Source of the DNA: Mixophyes australis
Taxonomy: Eukaryota; Chordata; Amphibia; Anura; Limnodynastidae
Assembly: GCA_036250195.1 (NCBI GenBank)
Contig: JAVHZZ010000003.1
Location: forward strand, 341,663,875 to 341,727,874
DNA length: 64,000 bases
Reading direction: 5' to 3'
How positions within the stretch are numbered: position 1 is the first letter of the stretch; the number at the start of each line of letters is the position of its first letter. Positions 1 through 11,859 of this stretch are shown one piece after another. The translations under genes were made by a program, and so were the position numbers. A model generated the notes under the pieces. It was not told the origin of the DNA, searched no databases, and worked only from the letters and a program-made list of their open reading frames with translations.

Positions 1-774
1 AAGCCCAAAGACACTTTGCATTACAGCAACATCACAGATTTCGTTTCACCCTGCATAGAGGATTTTCTATGCGCAGCCGCACGTAGCCGCGATGTGCCGG
101 CTTATTTGAATATGCCCCCAAGTGCAGAATTTCCCTTATCATATTTCTTCCAACTAGAATTCCCTTATCATTTGTTTTTCACCTGGTCTTTTCCCTTGTT
201 ATTACACAATCACAGCACAGAACAGAATGAATTTACACTAATGTCATCCCAACTTTATTTGTAGACTATAAATTCTGCAAAATTTACATATATTGTTTCC
301 CAGGAATGACGAAAGAGAAGAATCGCCAGAAATTCACACACTTGTGAAATGGTCAGTTCCACTGCAAAATTGGATTTGTACGAACTTTTGTTGCAACTTT
401 TCTCACCGGTATCAAACTCTCTCCTCAGTTCTTTTCATGGATTACAACACATGCACTTGATGGGGTAAACCTTGGCATTTTTGCTGCTGGAAATGAAGGA
501 AAAGAAACATGCAATATTCCATGCCCAAATGCAGAATGTGGTGAATATTATATCTAGCAGTTTTGAACATTTTGCTCATTGCTATTTGCAGCACACAGGG
601 CTTTTGACAGGCTGTATTACTGCCAGTCTATTTGCTTTTTCCTAGAAAGCACCAAAAACAGCAATGGAGGATGATCTGACACTTGCTTTAAATAAATTTT
701 GCCAGGATAAGAAATGCCACATATTTTGAGATCCCTATAAGTAAACATTACACCTACTGAATCATGTAAATGTG
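1..774. other. Unassigned AT-rich sequence
   Basis: I see no gene, terminal repeat or tandem array here. The short open frames have no recognisable domain. The last 8 bases (767-774, TAAATGTG) are the left target-site copy of the hAT element that follows. Confidence 0.5.
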
Positions 775-1027
775 CAGTGGCGGATCCAGGGGGGGGGGGG
801 CGATCGGGGCTGCACACTGTGCAGATCCGTTCGGCAGTGATAATGTGCTGCCCGGCTGCTCTGATTTCAGAGCAGCGGGACAGCACATTATCACTGCCGA
901 ACGGAGCTGCACATACTGTGCAGCCACCAGCAGCCTTAGAAGTTAGAAAGGGGGCGGGGCTTAAATCCCCCCCCCCCCCCCACACACACATCGCCCGGGG
1001 TAGAAAAAATTTCTAGATCCGCCCCTG
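775..1027. mobile_element. hAT-type non-autonomous element (MITE) with perfect 8-bp TSD
   Basis: The element starts CAGTGGCGGATC and ends GATCCGCCCCTG, an imperfect terminal inverted repeat of hAT type. It is bounded by identical 8-bp direct repeats TAAATGTG at 767-774 and 1028-1035, the duplication length known for hAT transposition. Inside, about 827-865 and 866-910 form a long hairpin around the dinucleotide-poor centre, and there is a G run near 790-800 and a C run near 968-980. The open frames across it are by-products of the palindrome. It carries no transposase and would depend on one supplied in trans. Confidence 0.88.
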
Positions 1028-1035
1028 TAAATGTG

Positions 1036-2127
1036 ATCTGTAGCATTATAGGTGATGAGTGCAGACTTATTCAGAAACTATGCACAATTTGTCAATTTCT
1101 TATATGGTACATTTATCGAATAAGATATTTGTGTTTGTTGTATCTTATATATACAATAGCCAACAAAGAACTTGTGCCTGGTTTGACAAAGAAATAAATT
1201 GATTACAAACATATGATTTAGAACACCATGCTTTTCAGAGAAGTGCGGGGTTCTGAAGCTCTTGTAATGAAATGCAGCAGTGAGAGGACAACGCATTTTC
1301 CTGCCATATGACATGAACCCTTCAGCTGCAACTCAAACTGGTTACCTAACATTCACTTGATTTGTGAAACAAATGAACAGGATTGTCCTTTGCGCTCGAA
1401 GTTGAATTGAAAGCTGTTGCGCTCTGTGAGGTAATGTCTGGATATGAGCAGAATAATTATGCGCATTAAAAGCAACAAATTGCCAGTTATGCTCCTTAAT
1501 GAATCAGGCCCTAATAGTGTAATTGTAAACATTACATCACTTTCCTTGGTAGAAACCCACTAAGTACATATACTAGAAGCTGTAGGTATAGTCGTGTAAT
1601 TTATAACAGGGCAATAGAGAGTAGTAATCAGGGGATCTGCAAATTACCAGTATGTATCCGGTACATATCCAAAAGAGAACATGAGACTTTGTTTTTTACA
1701 TAATAGCATGATATATCCAGAAAATAAATTAACATATTTCATTAAACCCGGGGTACGATAACTAAGGAAACTTTTTCAAAAAGTACAATTAGGCCCAGCA
1801 AGTAAAGGGAATTAAATAAATAAATTGCAAATTTTCTTGCTAAATAAATCTAAATAGCCATTTTTTAGTTTGCTAGAGGAACTAATACATTTTAAAGTAA
1901 TCATATCTGTCTTATATAGTAAACTCATATAAACCTTTATTTTTGTGTGGGCACTGGATGCAAAGATAGTTATATCAATTGTTGCCTTAGGTAGTAGATT
2001 ATTAGATCAACCTCAGTTTGTCTGCAGACTAATGTGGTGTACAAACAATATACTATAGCTGTAGTGACATGATTTAATAGGCAACAACAAAAACATAACA
2101 TATATAGTACATGTGAATCTGAAGATC
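1036..2127. other. Unassigned AT-rich sequence with a MITE-end fragment
   Basis: No gene is recognisable. The string AATGAATCAGGCCCTAA near 1499-1515 matches the right end of the fold-back element at 7037-7370, so a truncated copy of that family probably ends there. The matching left end was not found. Confidence 0.4.
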
Positions 2128-2130
2128 TAA

Positions 2131-2299
2131 GGGTAAATGTATTATGGTCCGATTTTTTCAACTCGCTGGAAATCGGCGAGTTGACAGCTAAAATTTAAGG
2201 CAAACGTGCCTTTACAAGCCAGCGCCGCTTTAAAATTTAGCTGTCAACGCGCCGATTTCCAGCGAGTTGAAAAAATCGGACCATAATACATTTACCCCC
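2131..2299. mobile_element. Fold-back MITE, Harbinger-like, TSD TAA
   Basis: The two halves are near-perfect inverted repeats: the left arm GGGTAAATGTATTATGG recurs as its complement at the right end, and the match runs for about 70 bp. TAA lies on both sides (2128-2130 and 2300-2302). A 3-bp TWA duplication and G-rich ends are features of PIF/Harbinger elements. No transposase is encoded; the superfamily assignment rests only on the ends and the TSD. Confidence 0.75.
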
Positions 2300-2851
2300 T
2301 AATGTGCTACCTATGAGCAAAAACCGGCTATTAAAATGACAGCTATTTGTATTGTTGTGTTTTGAAGCAATATGAGGTGCCAATTGTCAACAGTATAAAT
2401 TGTCTACAAAGTGAATCATATGAACAAAGCATAACTTGGCACATAATACAATTTATTTTGTACATGCTTAGAAACAATTTTGTTCATCAAGTGCAAAAAC
2501 ATTTGGAAATTGGCCACCAAAGTAATTTTGTATCACAGCATTCATTTCAAGAAAATATTTTACATTTTGTAGTGTAAAATAAATTTTGTAGCCACTTAAT
2601 TAGTGTTATAATTACTTTTATGTAAGTATAGGAGAACACTGGGCAAAAATAAAGAAACTAGTGATTTTCATTTATTAGAGAGAACAAATTAAAATTTAAG
2701 CTCTTACTTACTTACCTTTATCTACAAAGCACTCACATATTATGCAGCGCTGTGCATTGAGTGGTTCATGACACAAACACATTACATAGAATGACAAACA
2801 AAAAGGTAAGTGTGACCAATCCAAATGTGCATACAGTCTAAGATGTGTGGG

Positions 2852-3485
2852 CAGGGCCGGTGCTAGCATGTCTGGCGGCCTCCAGCAAAAAATAAATTTG
2901 CGCCCTCCTCTTTTATAAATTATTTGTTCATTCAATAATGCTTTTCTTCTTTTAATACAAATCATATAATAAAGTTTAATAAAGAGAGTAATGCAAATAA
3001 ATACACTAAACATCAAACATTTATTGCTATATGCATAATATAAATGAAGAATATGTATTCTTTGTAATAATATTTTACATTTTTGGCCAATTAATTTGTT
3101 GAGAAGTATAGACGACATAAAATGCACCACACCTTCATCACATTGTGCTCTATTTCATCACAATGCGCTCCATTCATTATCACATTGTGCCCCTTTGTTA
3201 TTCCAGTGTGCCCTCCATTCTTTACTTACCTTTCTATGATCGTCTCCTCTTTTGTCTTCTTGTCCTCAGTGCTGCTCCCTGGACGGCTCCTCATTTACAG
3301 TGTTGGGACGTGATCACGTCACACTGGACACTCTCAGTGAGCAGGGAGCAGAGAGGAGAGAGGAGAGCACCACCAGTGTTTTTTTTATTTTGCTAGGTTG
3401 GTGGACAGCGAGGAAGGCAGAAGTGGGAAGTGCCTCTTTGGCATGGTGCCTTGCTCACCGCGCTTACCGCATTCCACCGGCCCTG
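2852..3485. mobile_element. hAT-like non-autonomous element
   Basis: The left end CAGGGCCGGTGCTAG and the right end CACCGGCCCTG are inverted repeats. The flanks are TGTGTGGG (2844-2851) and TGTGTGTG (3486-3493), an 8-bp duplication with one mismatch. The body contains a diverged repetitive stretch (3120-3200) rich in CATTGTGC motifs. Open frames of 76-100 codons inside it have no domain. The end sequence resembles that of the element at 51516-52048, so the two may be related. Confidence 0.65.
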
Positions 3486-3911
3486 TGTGTGTGAAACAGT
3501 TGATACAAAAGGTAGCAGAATAACAATTGTAGCTGCTTGGGGTTAAAATGTTTGTAGCTATTGGAGTGTAGGTATTATTTATAATCATAGACCAAATATC
3601 TTCACAGAAACACATACAATTGATTCTAATTCTTATAAACAGCTCCAAAATGTTGCTCAGCACCCTGTGGCCCATCCTGTCTGTCACAATGATATGCTGT
3701 TAAAGTATTTATATAGAAAAGCAATATCTACCCCTAAGGAAAATGTCAACAATAACAAATTCCAACACATCACATTAGACACTATAATTAGTAGATTTTC
3801 TTTGTTACATTTTGCCTTTACTACATAGTGCCTTGTGCATTATGTAGGTTACATCGGATTCCTGTTTACCCACAAGATATCATTTGTTCAGCTTGCTGTG
3901 TTCTCTCCTAG
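3486..3911. other. Unassigned sequence upstream of an exon-like segment
   Basis: No terminal repeats or domains seen. The 3' part (3860-3911) is pyrimidine-rich and ends TTCTCTCCTAG, a good splice-acceptor tract. Confidence 0.4.
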
Positions 3912-4008
3912 GCAGACTTCTTCCAGCTCACAGAAGAGGAGATCTAAGAGTTATAGAGGAAGCCAACCTAGGACCAAGCTTAGTTCAGTCTTGAAGGTCG
4001 ACTTGGAA
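3912..4008 (+). other. Candidate internal exon, 97 nt
   Basis: The segment is preceded by a pyrimidine-rich tract ending CTCCTAG and followed by GAA|GTAAGTC, close to the vertebrate donor consensus. One frame is open throughout: one leading base, then 32 codons ending at GAA. It is rich in Ser, Lys and Arg, including SSSSQKRRSKSYRGS. That would give a phase-2 start and a phase-0 end. I do not recognise the protein. Chance splice-like pairs are common in 64 kb, so this is a candidate only; a non-coding RNA exon is equally possible. No partner exon with certain continuity is visible. Confidence 0.33.
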
Positions 4009-4539
4009 GTAAGTCAGGTCGTCAGATCAGAAAACTCGCTCCGGGTCAGTTACCTCTATATCTGACAGCTCTCCTACTAGGAGCACTGGGGAAACCTGCC
4101 CAATAGAAAGCACATAAACTGTAATTTAAATAAAATACTCCCTTTTGAATGGAGTTCAGGGGAAAACGCATTTACTTTTTTGCTAGCTACAAAGTACTCA
4201 AAGAACTATGTGTAATAATAAAAAAAATAACATCAGAGGATGTGGTGAGGGTGTAGGGATGCTCAAGCATAAAGAACAAAGCCTTTCTATGTAAAGTTAA
4301 GAGGCTAATGCTACACGCGAATATAGGTGTTGGGCATTGCTTGGCGGTATTACGTGTTCATTGTTGAATTTTTTAGGTTCCGGATGCTTTAAAGTGTGGA
4401 TATGCGCGTACTCATACATACACTGAGCAGGAACAAGGGGCAACAGAGCTGCCTTTATTAGAGAACCTGGAAATGAATTATGAACAACCGATGCTACATT
4501 GTTTCAGACTTAGAAACATTCAGTAGACCAGGATGATCC
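4009..4539. other. Unassigned sequence
   Basis: Nothing recognisable apart from the possible 5' part of the retroelement fragment that follows. Confidence 0.4.
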
Positions 4540-4980
4540 TGGAATTGGAAAGAATCCGCAGGGGACTACAATTCTGATGTGATAATAATACTAGTAGGAG
4601 GAAATGATATGCAGCTAATAAAATTAGTGGAACTGGCACTCAATATTTGCACAGATATAATTGCAGTTAGCAAGATGCTAGAGAGGTGCATGGTTGTTTG
4701 GTCCAAAACTATTCAACAGCTAGACTGGAGGCTCCCCACTGACAATAAGGCAGTGAATACAAGCCTCAAAATTGTGAATAAAAGGATGTCTGCTTACATT
4801 GAGATGGTGGGCTCATTTTCAGTTAGGCACACGTAATTAAAAGACTGCATACCCAGGTTCTATAGGTTGGATGAGATGCATCTATCATATATGGGCATGG
4901 TTATTTTTAACACACATATATTGGAAGCAGTGAAGAGGATTATTAGTATGATTGGGAGCAGAGAAGAATTTAAAAAGTAA
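4540..4980 (+). pseudogene. SGNH-hydrolase-like domain fragment of a retroelement (DIRS/Ngaro-like)
   Basis: The frame from 4579 is open for 85 codons and continues past a stop at 4834-4836 in recognisable form. It contains GGND, the block III motif of SGNH/GDSL hydrolases, a hydrophobic-basic segment with MVVWSKTI, then SVRH. About 35 codons beyond the stop comes LDEMHLSYMG, matching the block V D-x-x-H motif followed by HLS. Such domains are known in tyrosine-recombinase retrotransposons of the Ngaro group and in similar amphibian elements. The nucleophile-serine end (block I) is not recognisable, so this is a partial, inactive copy. The sequence to about 5235 ends in AATAAAAGGTTGTGGCC, which looks like the element's polyadenylation region. 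Assignment to Ngaro rather than another element is inference. Confidence 0.6.
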
Positions 4981-5235
4981 AATGGCCTCTTTGTGAAGAT
5001 TAAGGGGAGATTGTACCTCAGAAAAAGCATTACATGAAATGAGTTATTACATACCAGTTTTGGGTGTCATCAGGCCAGAGGGTTGGATGGCTGGTGGGAT
5101 GTCACGGCATAAATGAGCCTTGGTTTTGGTTATAACCATGGTTTTCTGTGTCCTTTGGGGGCATTTGGTGGTAGGGTACATCTTTCCCCTTAAGGTTATG
5201 AATGAACCAGTAAATAAAAGGTTGTGGCCATATTC

Positions 5236-7036
5236 TCTTCATTGCTTAGTGTTCTGTCAATTATTATGAGTGCCATTATGGCTTGCAGGACAGAGAGGCA
5301 GATATCTTCCCTGTCTTCGGACATGCTCTGAATGGCAAGTGCGAAAACATTGTTTAAAAGATATCTAGATATCAGTGCTCCAGAAATGGTATATTTGCAA
5401 GGTTTTATTCTTTAGCTAAAACATTAAGAAACTCATTCCTGGAGCACTGCATCTTGTCTGGCAGTAGTTTATTAACCTTCTTGCTGTTTATTTTTGGGTT
5501 GAACACTAGGGCTTGTTTGCTTACTCAATCTTAGTTCAAGCTCCTGCTGGAACCAGCACCATGGCTGCAGGACTAATTGCTTTTGTTATAAAAATATAAC
5601 ACATCAAAGACCCAACTGGAAACATTTGTTGGCTACTGCATATGGCATGTTCTGTACATATAACAACTTGCACATGCACAAGAAATAGCTCATTAGAACC
5701 GCTGCTTGTGTGGGAATTTCTGTCATTTTGATGGATAAATCGGGTTCTTATTCCAACATAACCAGCTGAAAAAACTTGGTAGGCCATGATATATATGTTT
5801 ATAACTGAAAACAGGGAATCCTACAGCATTTAACAAATCCTTTGTTTATACTTTAAGAATGAAATAATGTATTTTGGGTGTCTAATGCATTAAAAGATTG
5901 TGAGCCTGATTCAAGTTTGGATGTATGTCAATTTGTGTAGCATATCTTCATATGCCAATAAACGCAATTGCATGCAATTCATGTCCAAATGCAAACGACT
6001 CGACAACCTACGACTTGAGAAATGGAACGTCGGTGGGAAGGGGGGACTAATGTAGCCAATATGTAGTCAATGTACAGTCAGGGTGCACCTAGTGCGTTCT
6101 GATGTAGATGTTGCCGATTAAAGTCCTGGGATTTGTGTTATTAGATTTATTTTTTACCCGTATCATTGCACAAAATAAAGGGGAGGTGTCAGCGCTGACT
6201 GATATAATCTGCATAAATTTCATTTTAAAAGCTACAGGCATGCATGCCAGTAGCTAGCACGGAACATGTGTATGCAAGCAAGATAGGCTATAAAAACGCA
6301 TTGTATATACAGTAAGCATCAAAAGCCTCTTGATTTATGTATTGATTGTAAAAAAATAAAAATCATGTATATTTTCTTTGAAAATCCACATTGACATTAA
6401 TGATTATACTGATAATAGTTGTTCATTTATTTTATAATAGAATACTTTTTGCATGCATTCTGATGTGATCTGTGCGTATACTGCAATCTGTTTTGTCTGT
6501 CTATATAAGGCAAGTACCATTTATGCACAGTGCACTTACACCCAGAATCAAATCGAAATCTTTGATTTGAATACAGTCAGAACTATGCCCAAGTTCAGTG
6601 CTCTTTTTTAAAACACATCCCAAACATGAATCAAGTCCATAGTGTTTAGTATCACTTTAACAAATATATCCTAAACCTCTACTCACAGTTTTATTTATAC
6701 AATACATGCACACAGTCTCATTCTCAGAGAAGAACCTCCCTTATAATCTTGAATGCAAAACTTCCTAAATTTGCTATTTTACCCTTAAATCTCCCCACAG
6801 CCAGTACAAACACTGTAACAATGCCCTAACACTCAACTTATTTATTATTATAAACAGGAAAATATCGTTTTGGCAGTGATATGAACTTTGGTCTTCTATG
6901 TTGCATTGAAGCTATCATAGCACCCAAGAACTTTCTCAAAGGCTATAAGCATGATGGGTAAGGCTAGAGGAAGTGATCAACATCTGACAGTGGTCAAAGG
7001 GGAAATGTGACAAATGTCTCCTACTATAATAACCTA
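5236..7036. other. Unassigned AT-rich sequence
   Basis: No gene, long inverted repeat or tandem array found in these 1.8 kb. Probably old, decayed intergenic or intronic DNA. Confidence 0.5.
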
Positions 7037-7370
7037 GGGCCTGATTCATTAAGGATCTTAACTTAAGAAACTTCTTATTTCAGTCTCCTGGACAAAACCA
7101 TGTTACAATGCAAGGGGTGCAAATTAGTTTTCTGTTTTGCACATAAGTTAATTACTGGCTGCTTTTTCATGTAGCACACAAATATCAACTTTAAATTTCA
7201 GTGTACAAATAAGCTATCAAGTATTTGTGTGCTACATGAAAAAACAGTCAGTATTTAACTTATGTGCAAAACAGAAAACTAGTTTGCACCCCTTGCATTG
7301 TAACATGGTTTTGTCCAGGAGACTGAAATAAGATTCCTCTTCATTTAAGATCCTTAATTAATCAGGCCCC
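7037..7370. mobile_element. Fold-back MITE of about 334 bp
   Basis: The left end GGGCCTGATTCATTAAGG and the right end TTAATCAGGCCCC are inverted repeats. The arms stay complementary almost to the centre; for example GTCTCCTGGACAAAACCATG at 7083-7102 is matched by its complement near 7304-7323. The flanks are TAG and TAA, compatible with a decayed TWA duplication as in Harbinger-like elements. A fragment of the same family may end at about 1515. Confidence 0.75.
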
Positions 7371-8299
7371 TAATTTGTAAAGAGGAAATATAAATGTAAG
7401 CAGAAAATTAATTTAATGTTATAAAATAAATTATATTGAAAGAAAACCTGCTGATTCCATTAACAATAAATTGTCAAAACTACAATTTAAACATAGAGAT
7501 CATTGATAAAAAAAAATTGATAAAAAAAATAGGAGAATTGAACTCTAGGATTTGCAAACCTCAAAATAAAACCAGATTTAAACAACAAAAACTCCTTTAA
7601 GCTAATTAAGTCTAATATCATCTTCTTTTAAAGGTACAAACAGAATAGTGAGCATAGAATAATCTTTTTTTTTCTCTCATTAAAGGGTTAATTTTCAATA
7701 GATGTTAGAAATATTTAATATTTAAAGTTCTTTTTTCTCCACAGGAGATCACTTTCCAAACAATCAGCAACATGTAACCTCCACGTTGAGGCTTTTAGTG
7801 CTTTTGTTAAAATTAGTAGTAGCACATTTTTTCTCTCGCTATTTTATACATATCCCAATTGGGTAGAATAATATTTTCATTTTTTTTAGTGTGTTTTTCT
7901 ACAAAAAGGGACAGCACAAATGCTGTTTTGTGACATGAGTCTATTTTTGCATAAAAGCAGACATTTAAACTGGATTTTAAATGATTCAACAGATGGATAC
8001 ATAGGTCAAGATTGCAACATCTGCTAAATTTTGCCTCTTTTGATTGGAAGAGTTAAATAAATCGGGATTGTTGATTTAGTGAGCTAGGTGTGGGCTAGCC
8101 CACATACCTGCTTGTTTACGCCCATGCAACAACAAGATTTGTTTTCATGCGGAAAGATTATTTAATTGAGATCCAAGGGTAAAGAAGATGTTTAGTAGTG
8201 GCCACAGAGTATTTCCTTCCAGAAAATACCTGGAATTTTACAGGTGATCAGGTGGTGACTGTTACAGGGAGTTATCCTATATTTTCAATGGGTTGGGTA
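7371..8299. other. Unassigned AT-rich sequence
   Basis: No gene or repeat boundary recognised. Contains short A runs and pyrimidine tracts. Confidence 0.45.
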
Positions 8300-8520
8300 C
8301 GGTATCCCGTTGCGGGGGATACCGACACCCAATAGCCCTACAAAGCAAGACCGAAGCGTGTAAAGAACGAACTTATTAAAATATACACTTACCTTCTCCC
8401 CGACGCAGGACATTCCCGGAGGCGCTGCTCTGCGACTGCTGTAAAAAGCGAAGAGGCTGGATGTCGGCGCTGCATTGTGACGTAATTGTCACAATGCAGC
8501 GATTACCACCGATTTTCAAT
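8300..8520. repeat. Repeat fragment with two hairpins
   Basis: GGTATCCC at 8301-8308 pairs with GGGATACC at about 8315-8322. GCTGCATTGTGAC (8469-8481) pairs perfectly with GTCACAATGCAGC (8488-8500) around a 6-nt loop. The segment is more GC-rich than its surroundings and looks like a terminal or internal piece of a DNA-transposon-derived repeat. No outer boundary was found. Confidence 0.4.
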
Positions 8521-8605
8521 GCCTTTTGCACTTTCCAGGTGTACTTTTCAAACAATGTAACACTTTAAAACAGACATGAAATGACATGTAATAAATACAG
8601 TCCCG

Positions 8606-8782
8606 GGGGTATATTTACTAAATTGCGAGTTTCAAAAAGTGGAGATGTTGCTTATAGCAACCAATCAGATTCTAGTTATTATTTAATTAGTATATTCTAC
8701 AAAATGATAACTAGAATCTGATTGGTTGCTATAGGCAACACCTCCACTTTTTTTAAACCCGCAGTTTAGTAAATATATCCCC
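8606..8782. mobile_element. Fold-back MITE, same family as 62716-62890
   Basis: The ends GTATATTTACTAAA and TTTAGTAAATATATCC are inverted repeats. The core ACCAATCAGATTCTAG on the left arm is matched by CTAGAATCTGATTGGT on the right arm. Both arms share sequence and order with the element at 62716-62890. The target duplication is not clear here. Confidence 0.8.
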
Positions 8783-9922
8783 TGATGTTACATCACTTTA
8801 ATAAGTAATTTAACAACAATTTAGTGTTTTAGGAGAAAAATCCAAAAGTAAATAAAGGGGTGGTCCTAGAGGCATCATAGGCAGAAATTTTTACCCCACC
8901 ATGTGCATTTCCAGTTGACCTGCAATCCTCTATAAGTAGGTGCCGATTGATTTTGCAGAGGCATTTTAAAAATCTTGGATGTGGGTTTGCACCTCCTATG
9001 AATTTGAAGTGGTACAGTTAGGTGCATTTATACCAACAGTAAATTAGTGTGCATCTGCATATTTTGAAAATTTCTAAACTACCTTTAATGCATGCAATTT
9101 TATACACATTTGTACTGATATTGTTATTTATGACTATCCAAGATAGATCATTAAGATATGTTGGTGAAGATGAGTGTCAGGTATTGTGCTCCATAGAATC
9201 TAAGTTGCTGAAGAAAATAGATCTCAGCTGAGTGTTCTTTCCCAAGGCCGTAGCTAGGACTATTGCAGAGGGGCAACAGTCCAGGGCATAAAGCCAAAGG
9301 TGGATGGGTCAGAATAATGAGCACTTTAGATTAATTTGGTTTGAGTTGAGGGCTAAGGATGGTAGTTTTTCCTTCCAGCCCCAGGCAATACAAATTTAAG
9401 TTACGAAGCTGTTCTTATCTGTAGTTGTATGATACTATTGCTGTTGTCACAGGACTGGTTACTCCCAGGATAACTTGGCTATGGTAGGTGGGGTAAGTAT
9501 CAGAGGCAAACCATGACTGGCCAAGGTGCTTAGTCCTGAGAGGACTGGTGGTGTGTGACAAAGCTGAGGTTGATGGATTGGAAAATGCTGAATCATGACG
9601 GACAGACCTGGAGTCATAAAACAAAAACAGGACTCCTAATGCACCAGCAGCAAAATGAAACTCCAACTTTGCTTGTTCAAATATTAGTAGGTGTGAGGGC
9701 CTTAAAAGGGCTGCAAACAGGTGTGGTCTCTAAGTCTCAATTGACTTAGCAAAGTCCTGATTGCAGTAAGTACAAAAGAATGTACAGTTGTCAGTGTAGA
9801 TGGTGCCCTTCCACCTGTTGTCCGTAGTTGGTATTGTGGCAGATCTTCATATGTTGCAGTTCTCAGTGTTCTTTCAATTTGTATCACACAATAAATATTA
9901 ATATCAATTTAAATTAATTTAA
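8783..9922. other. Unassigned sequence
   Basis: No gene is recognisable. AAGGCCGTAGCTAGGACT at 9245-9262 resembles the end of a transposon repeat but no partner end was found. Confidence 0.4.
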
Positions 9923-9924
9923 TA

Positions 9925-9999
9925 ACAGCTAGAATTTGACTGGTAGCTATAGGCAACATCTTCACTTTTTCAAACTCGCTGTTTAGAAAATATACGCCC
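9925..9999. repeat. Right half of the fold-back MITE family at 8606 and 62716
   Basis: ACAGCTAGAATTTGACTGGT followed by AGCTATAGGCAACATC and CTTCACTTTTTCAAACTCGC matches the right arm of the 62716-62890 copy in order. The left arm is missing, so this is a truncated copy. Confidence 0.65.
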
Positions 10000-10001
10000 A
10001 T

Positions 10002-11859
10002 GTTTTGCAAAATAAACCACCTACTTCTCTGATACGCTCTATGACCTCTCAGCACATAAGGTCATGTGATGTAGGAGCCAGGAGCTCCCATTTAATCTTA
10101 TAACATAAAGCTAAGTGTGGGGGGTTTTTAACTGGAGGCCATAGGTTTACACAGAACAATGTGTAGGTTTACCAGTCCTGTAACAAAGGAGAATATTGCA
10201 GCACAGTCCTTTGCTCTTATAGACTCTCATCAGTTAATCATTCTCATATCCTCAAGTTTTTTCTTCTTTTCTGTTTCTGTTTAACTCACCCATATACACT
10301 GTGCAGGGTTACAGCCATCTCTTAGCATCTACTGCCCTAAGGCACTATTACTGCAGCATCTACTGCCTAACACTAGATATCGTCTGTGACCTGCTATAGC
10401 TTTTTATTAAATGTGGCACTGCAAAAAATATTTGAAGACAGAAAGCTATGAATACGATTTTGGGTGGAATTGGCGCTCAATGCCTGCAGCGGGGCACAGC
10501 TTCAAACAAGATTTATTTACCTTGTTAAAAGCAATCTATACTTTGAAATCTGCCCAGCTACTCCAACCAGAAGAGTGAAATTACAGAAGCAATAATATTG
10601 CTGGATACAACATGCCCAATCCTGTAGAGTGGAGCATATAAAACAGAACTGTTGTATATTATAAATAAATTAATTACCAACCTTTATTTAGCCTATTAAA
10701 TCCTTTATTAATTTAGCATTTAACCTGCATTAACCTTCATTAATGATGAAAGCGAAGTGCTTGTAATCTGTGTTTTGCAAGTGGTTTACAAATTTTACAG
10801 AAAACTCAAGACCCCGAGGATCGTGCACCACTTCATAGGACATTATCAAATACCAGCCCTGCCAGCACACAAGCTGAAGGTCAAGAATCCATCATCCTTT
10901 CATTAAATAACCAAAATGGAAATCAAAGAACAATACAACAGAAAATCAATAGCTATAGTGGCAGCCGGATTAGAGTTAATGCTTGCATCAGGATTATTGT
11001 TAAAGCCTGCTGTCTCTTAAATGGCAAGGCTGTATGTTCTGCTGGGGCTAGGAAGTATGAGCCACTTTCTTCTAGTGCAGTGACCTTTGTGGTAATTTTC
11101 CTTTGGGCACACTGATAATGAAAAAAGTGAGAAGAAATACTGCAAGCTTAGGCTGCAGCCATGTACTCTCTGTCAATGAGCATTCTTTTTCACTATTAAT
11201 CTTTTATATGTTCATTGCAGGTAGGAAATGAACTCAATCAATTACACTTACCTCCATAAATTTATCATTCGCGTTTTTTTTTTTTTTTTAAATTTGGCCA
11301 ATGTTGTATGAATTTATCGAAGTGTTACATCCAAAAATAGAGTTTAACAAACTGATTCTAAATTACAAACAAAACAAAAAGAAAGAGCAAAAGTTTTGTC
11401 ATTTATTCTGTTCAAACCATTAAAGTTTTCTTACAGTGTAAACTCCAAGACACGTATCTGTATTATTATGTAACATAAAAAGAATTGTTGTATCTGGAAG
11501 GCAACAAAGATTAAAGTAAATGTTTTTTTGCATCAATGTTTTTGTTATGCTTGTTATATGCTTTGAAAATGCTTATTAGTTATTGTGTTATTTATTTAAA
11601 TAAAGAATGTTTTTTTAACTCTATAAACTCATGCAGTAACTATAAAACATGTAGACATACGGTGCATTTAATATTGCACAAATGTAGCTATTTGACCTCC
11701 ATGCCTATAGGTGCATGGCCACTTTTTACTTTTTGGAAGTACCCCCAGGCACATCCAGATCTCCCTCTGATCTTCTGTGCCTAAGCCTTACCATTGCCAT
11801 TCCCCTGCACTTTTCCACCATACCACTTTATTAACTTAACCTTGTTGATCTATTATTTT
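10002..11859. other. Unassigned AT-rich sequence
   Basis: No gene, inverted repeat or tandem array recognised in about 1.9 kb. A T run lies at 11273-11289. Confidence 0.45.

Noticed and set aside
777..1016. Open frames on both strands across 617-1016
   Set aside because: They lie in or across a hAT MITE with a long hairpin and homopolymer runs; no domain.
2708..3130. 140-codon minus-strand frame ending at a GTAAGT-like donor
   Set aside because: Partly within a hAT element, acceptor side weak, repeated ACTT/GTAA motif makes a chance donor likely.
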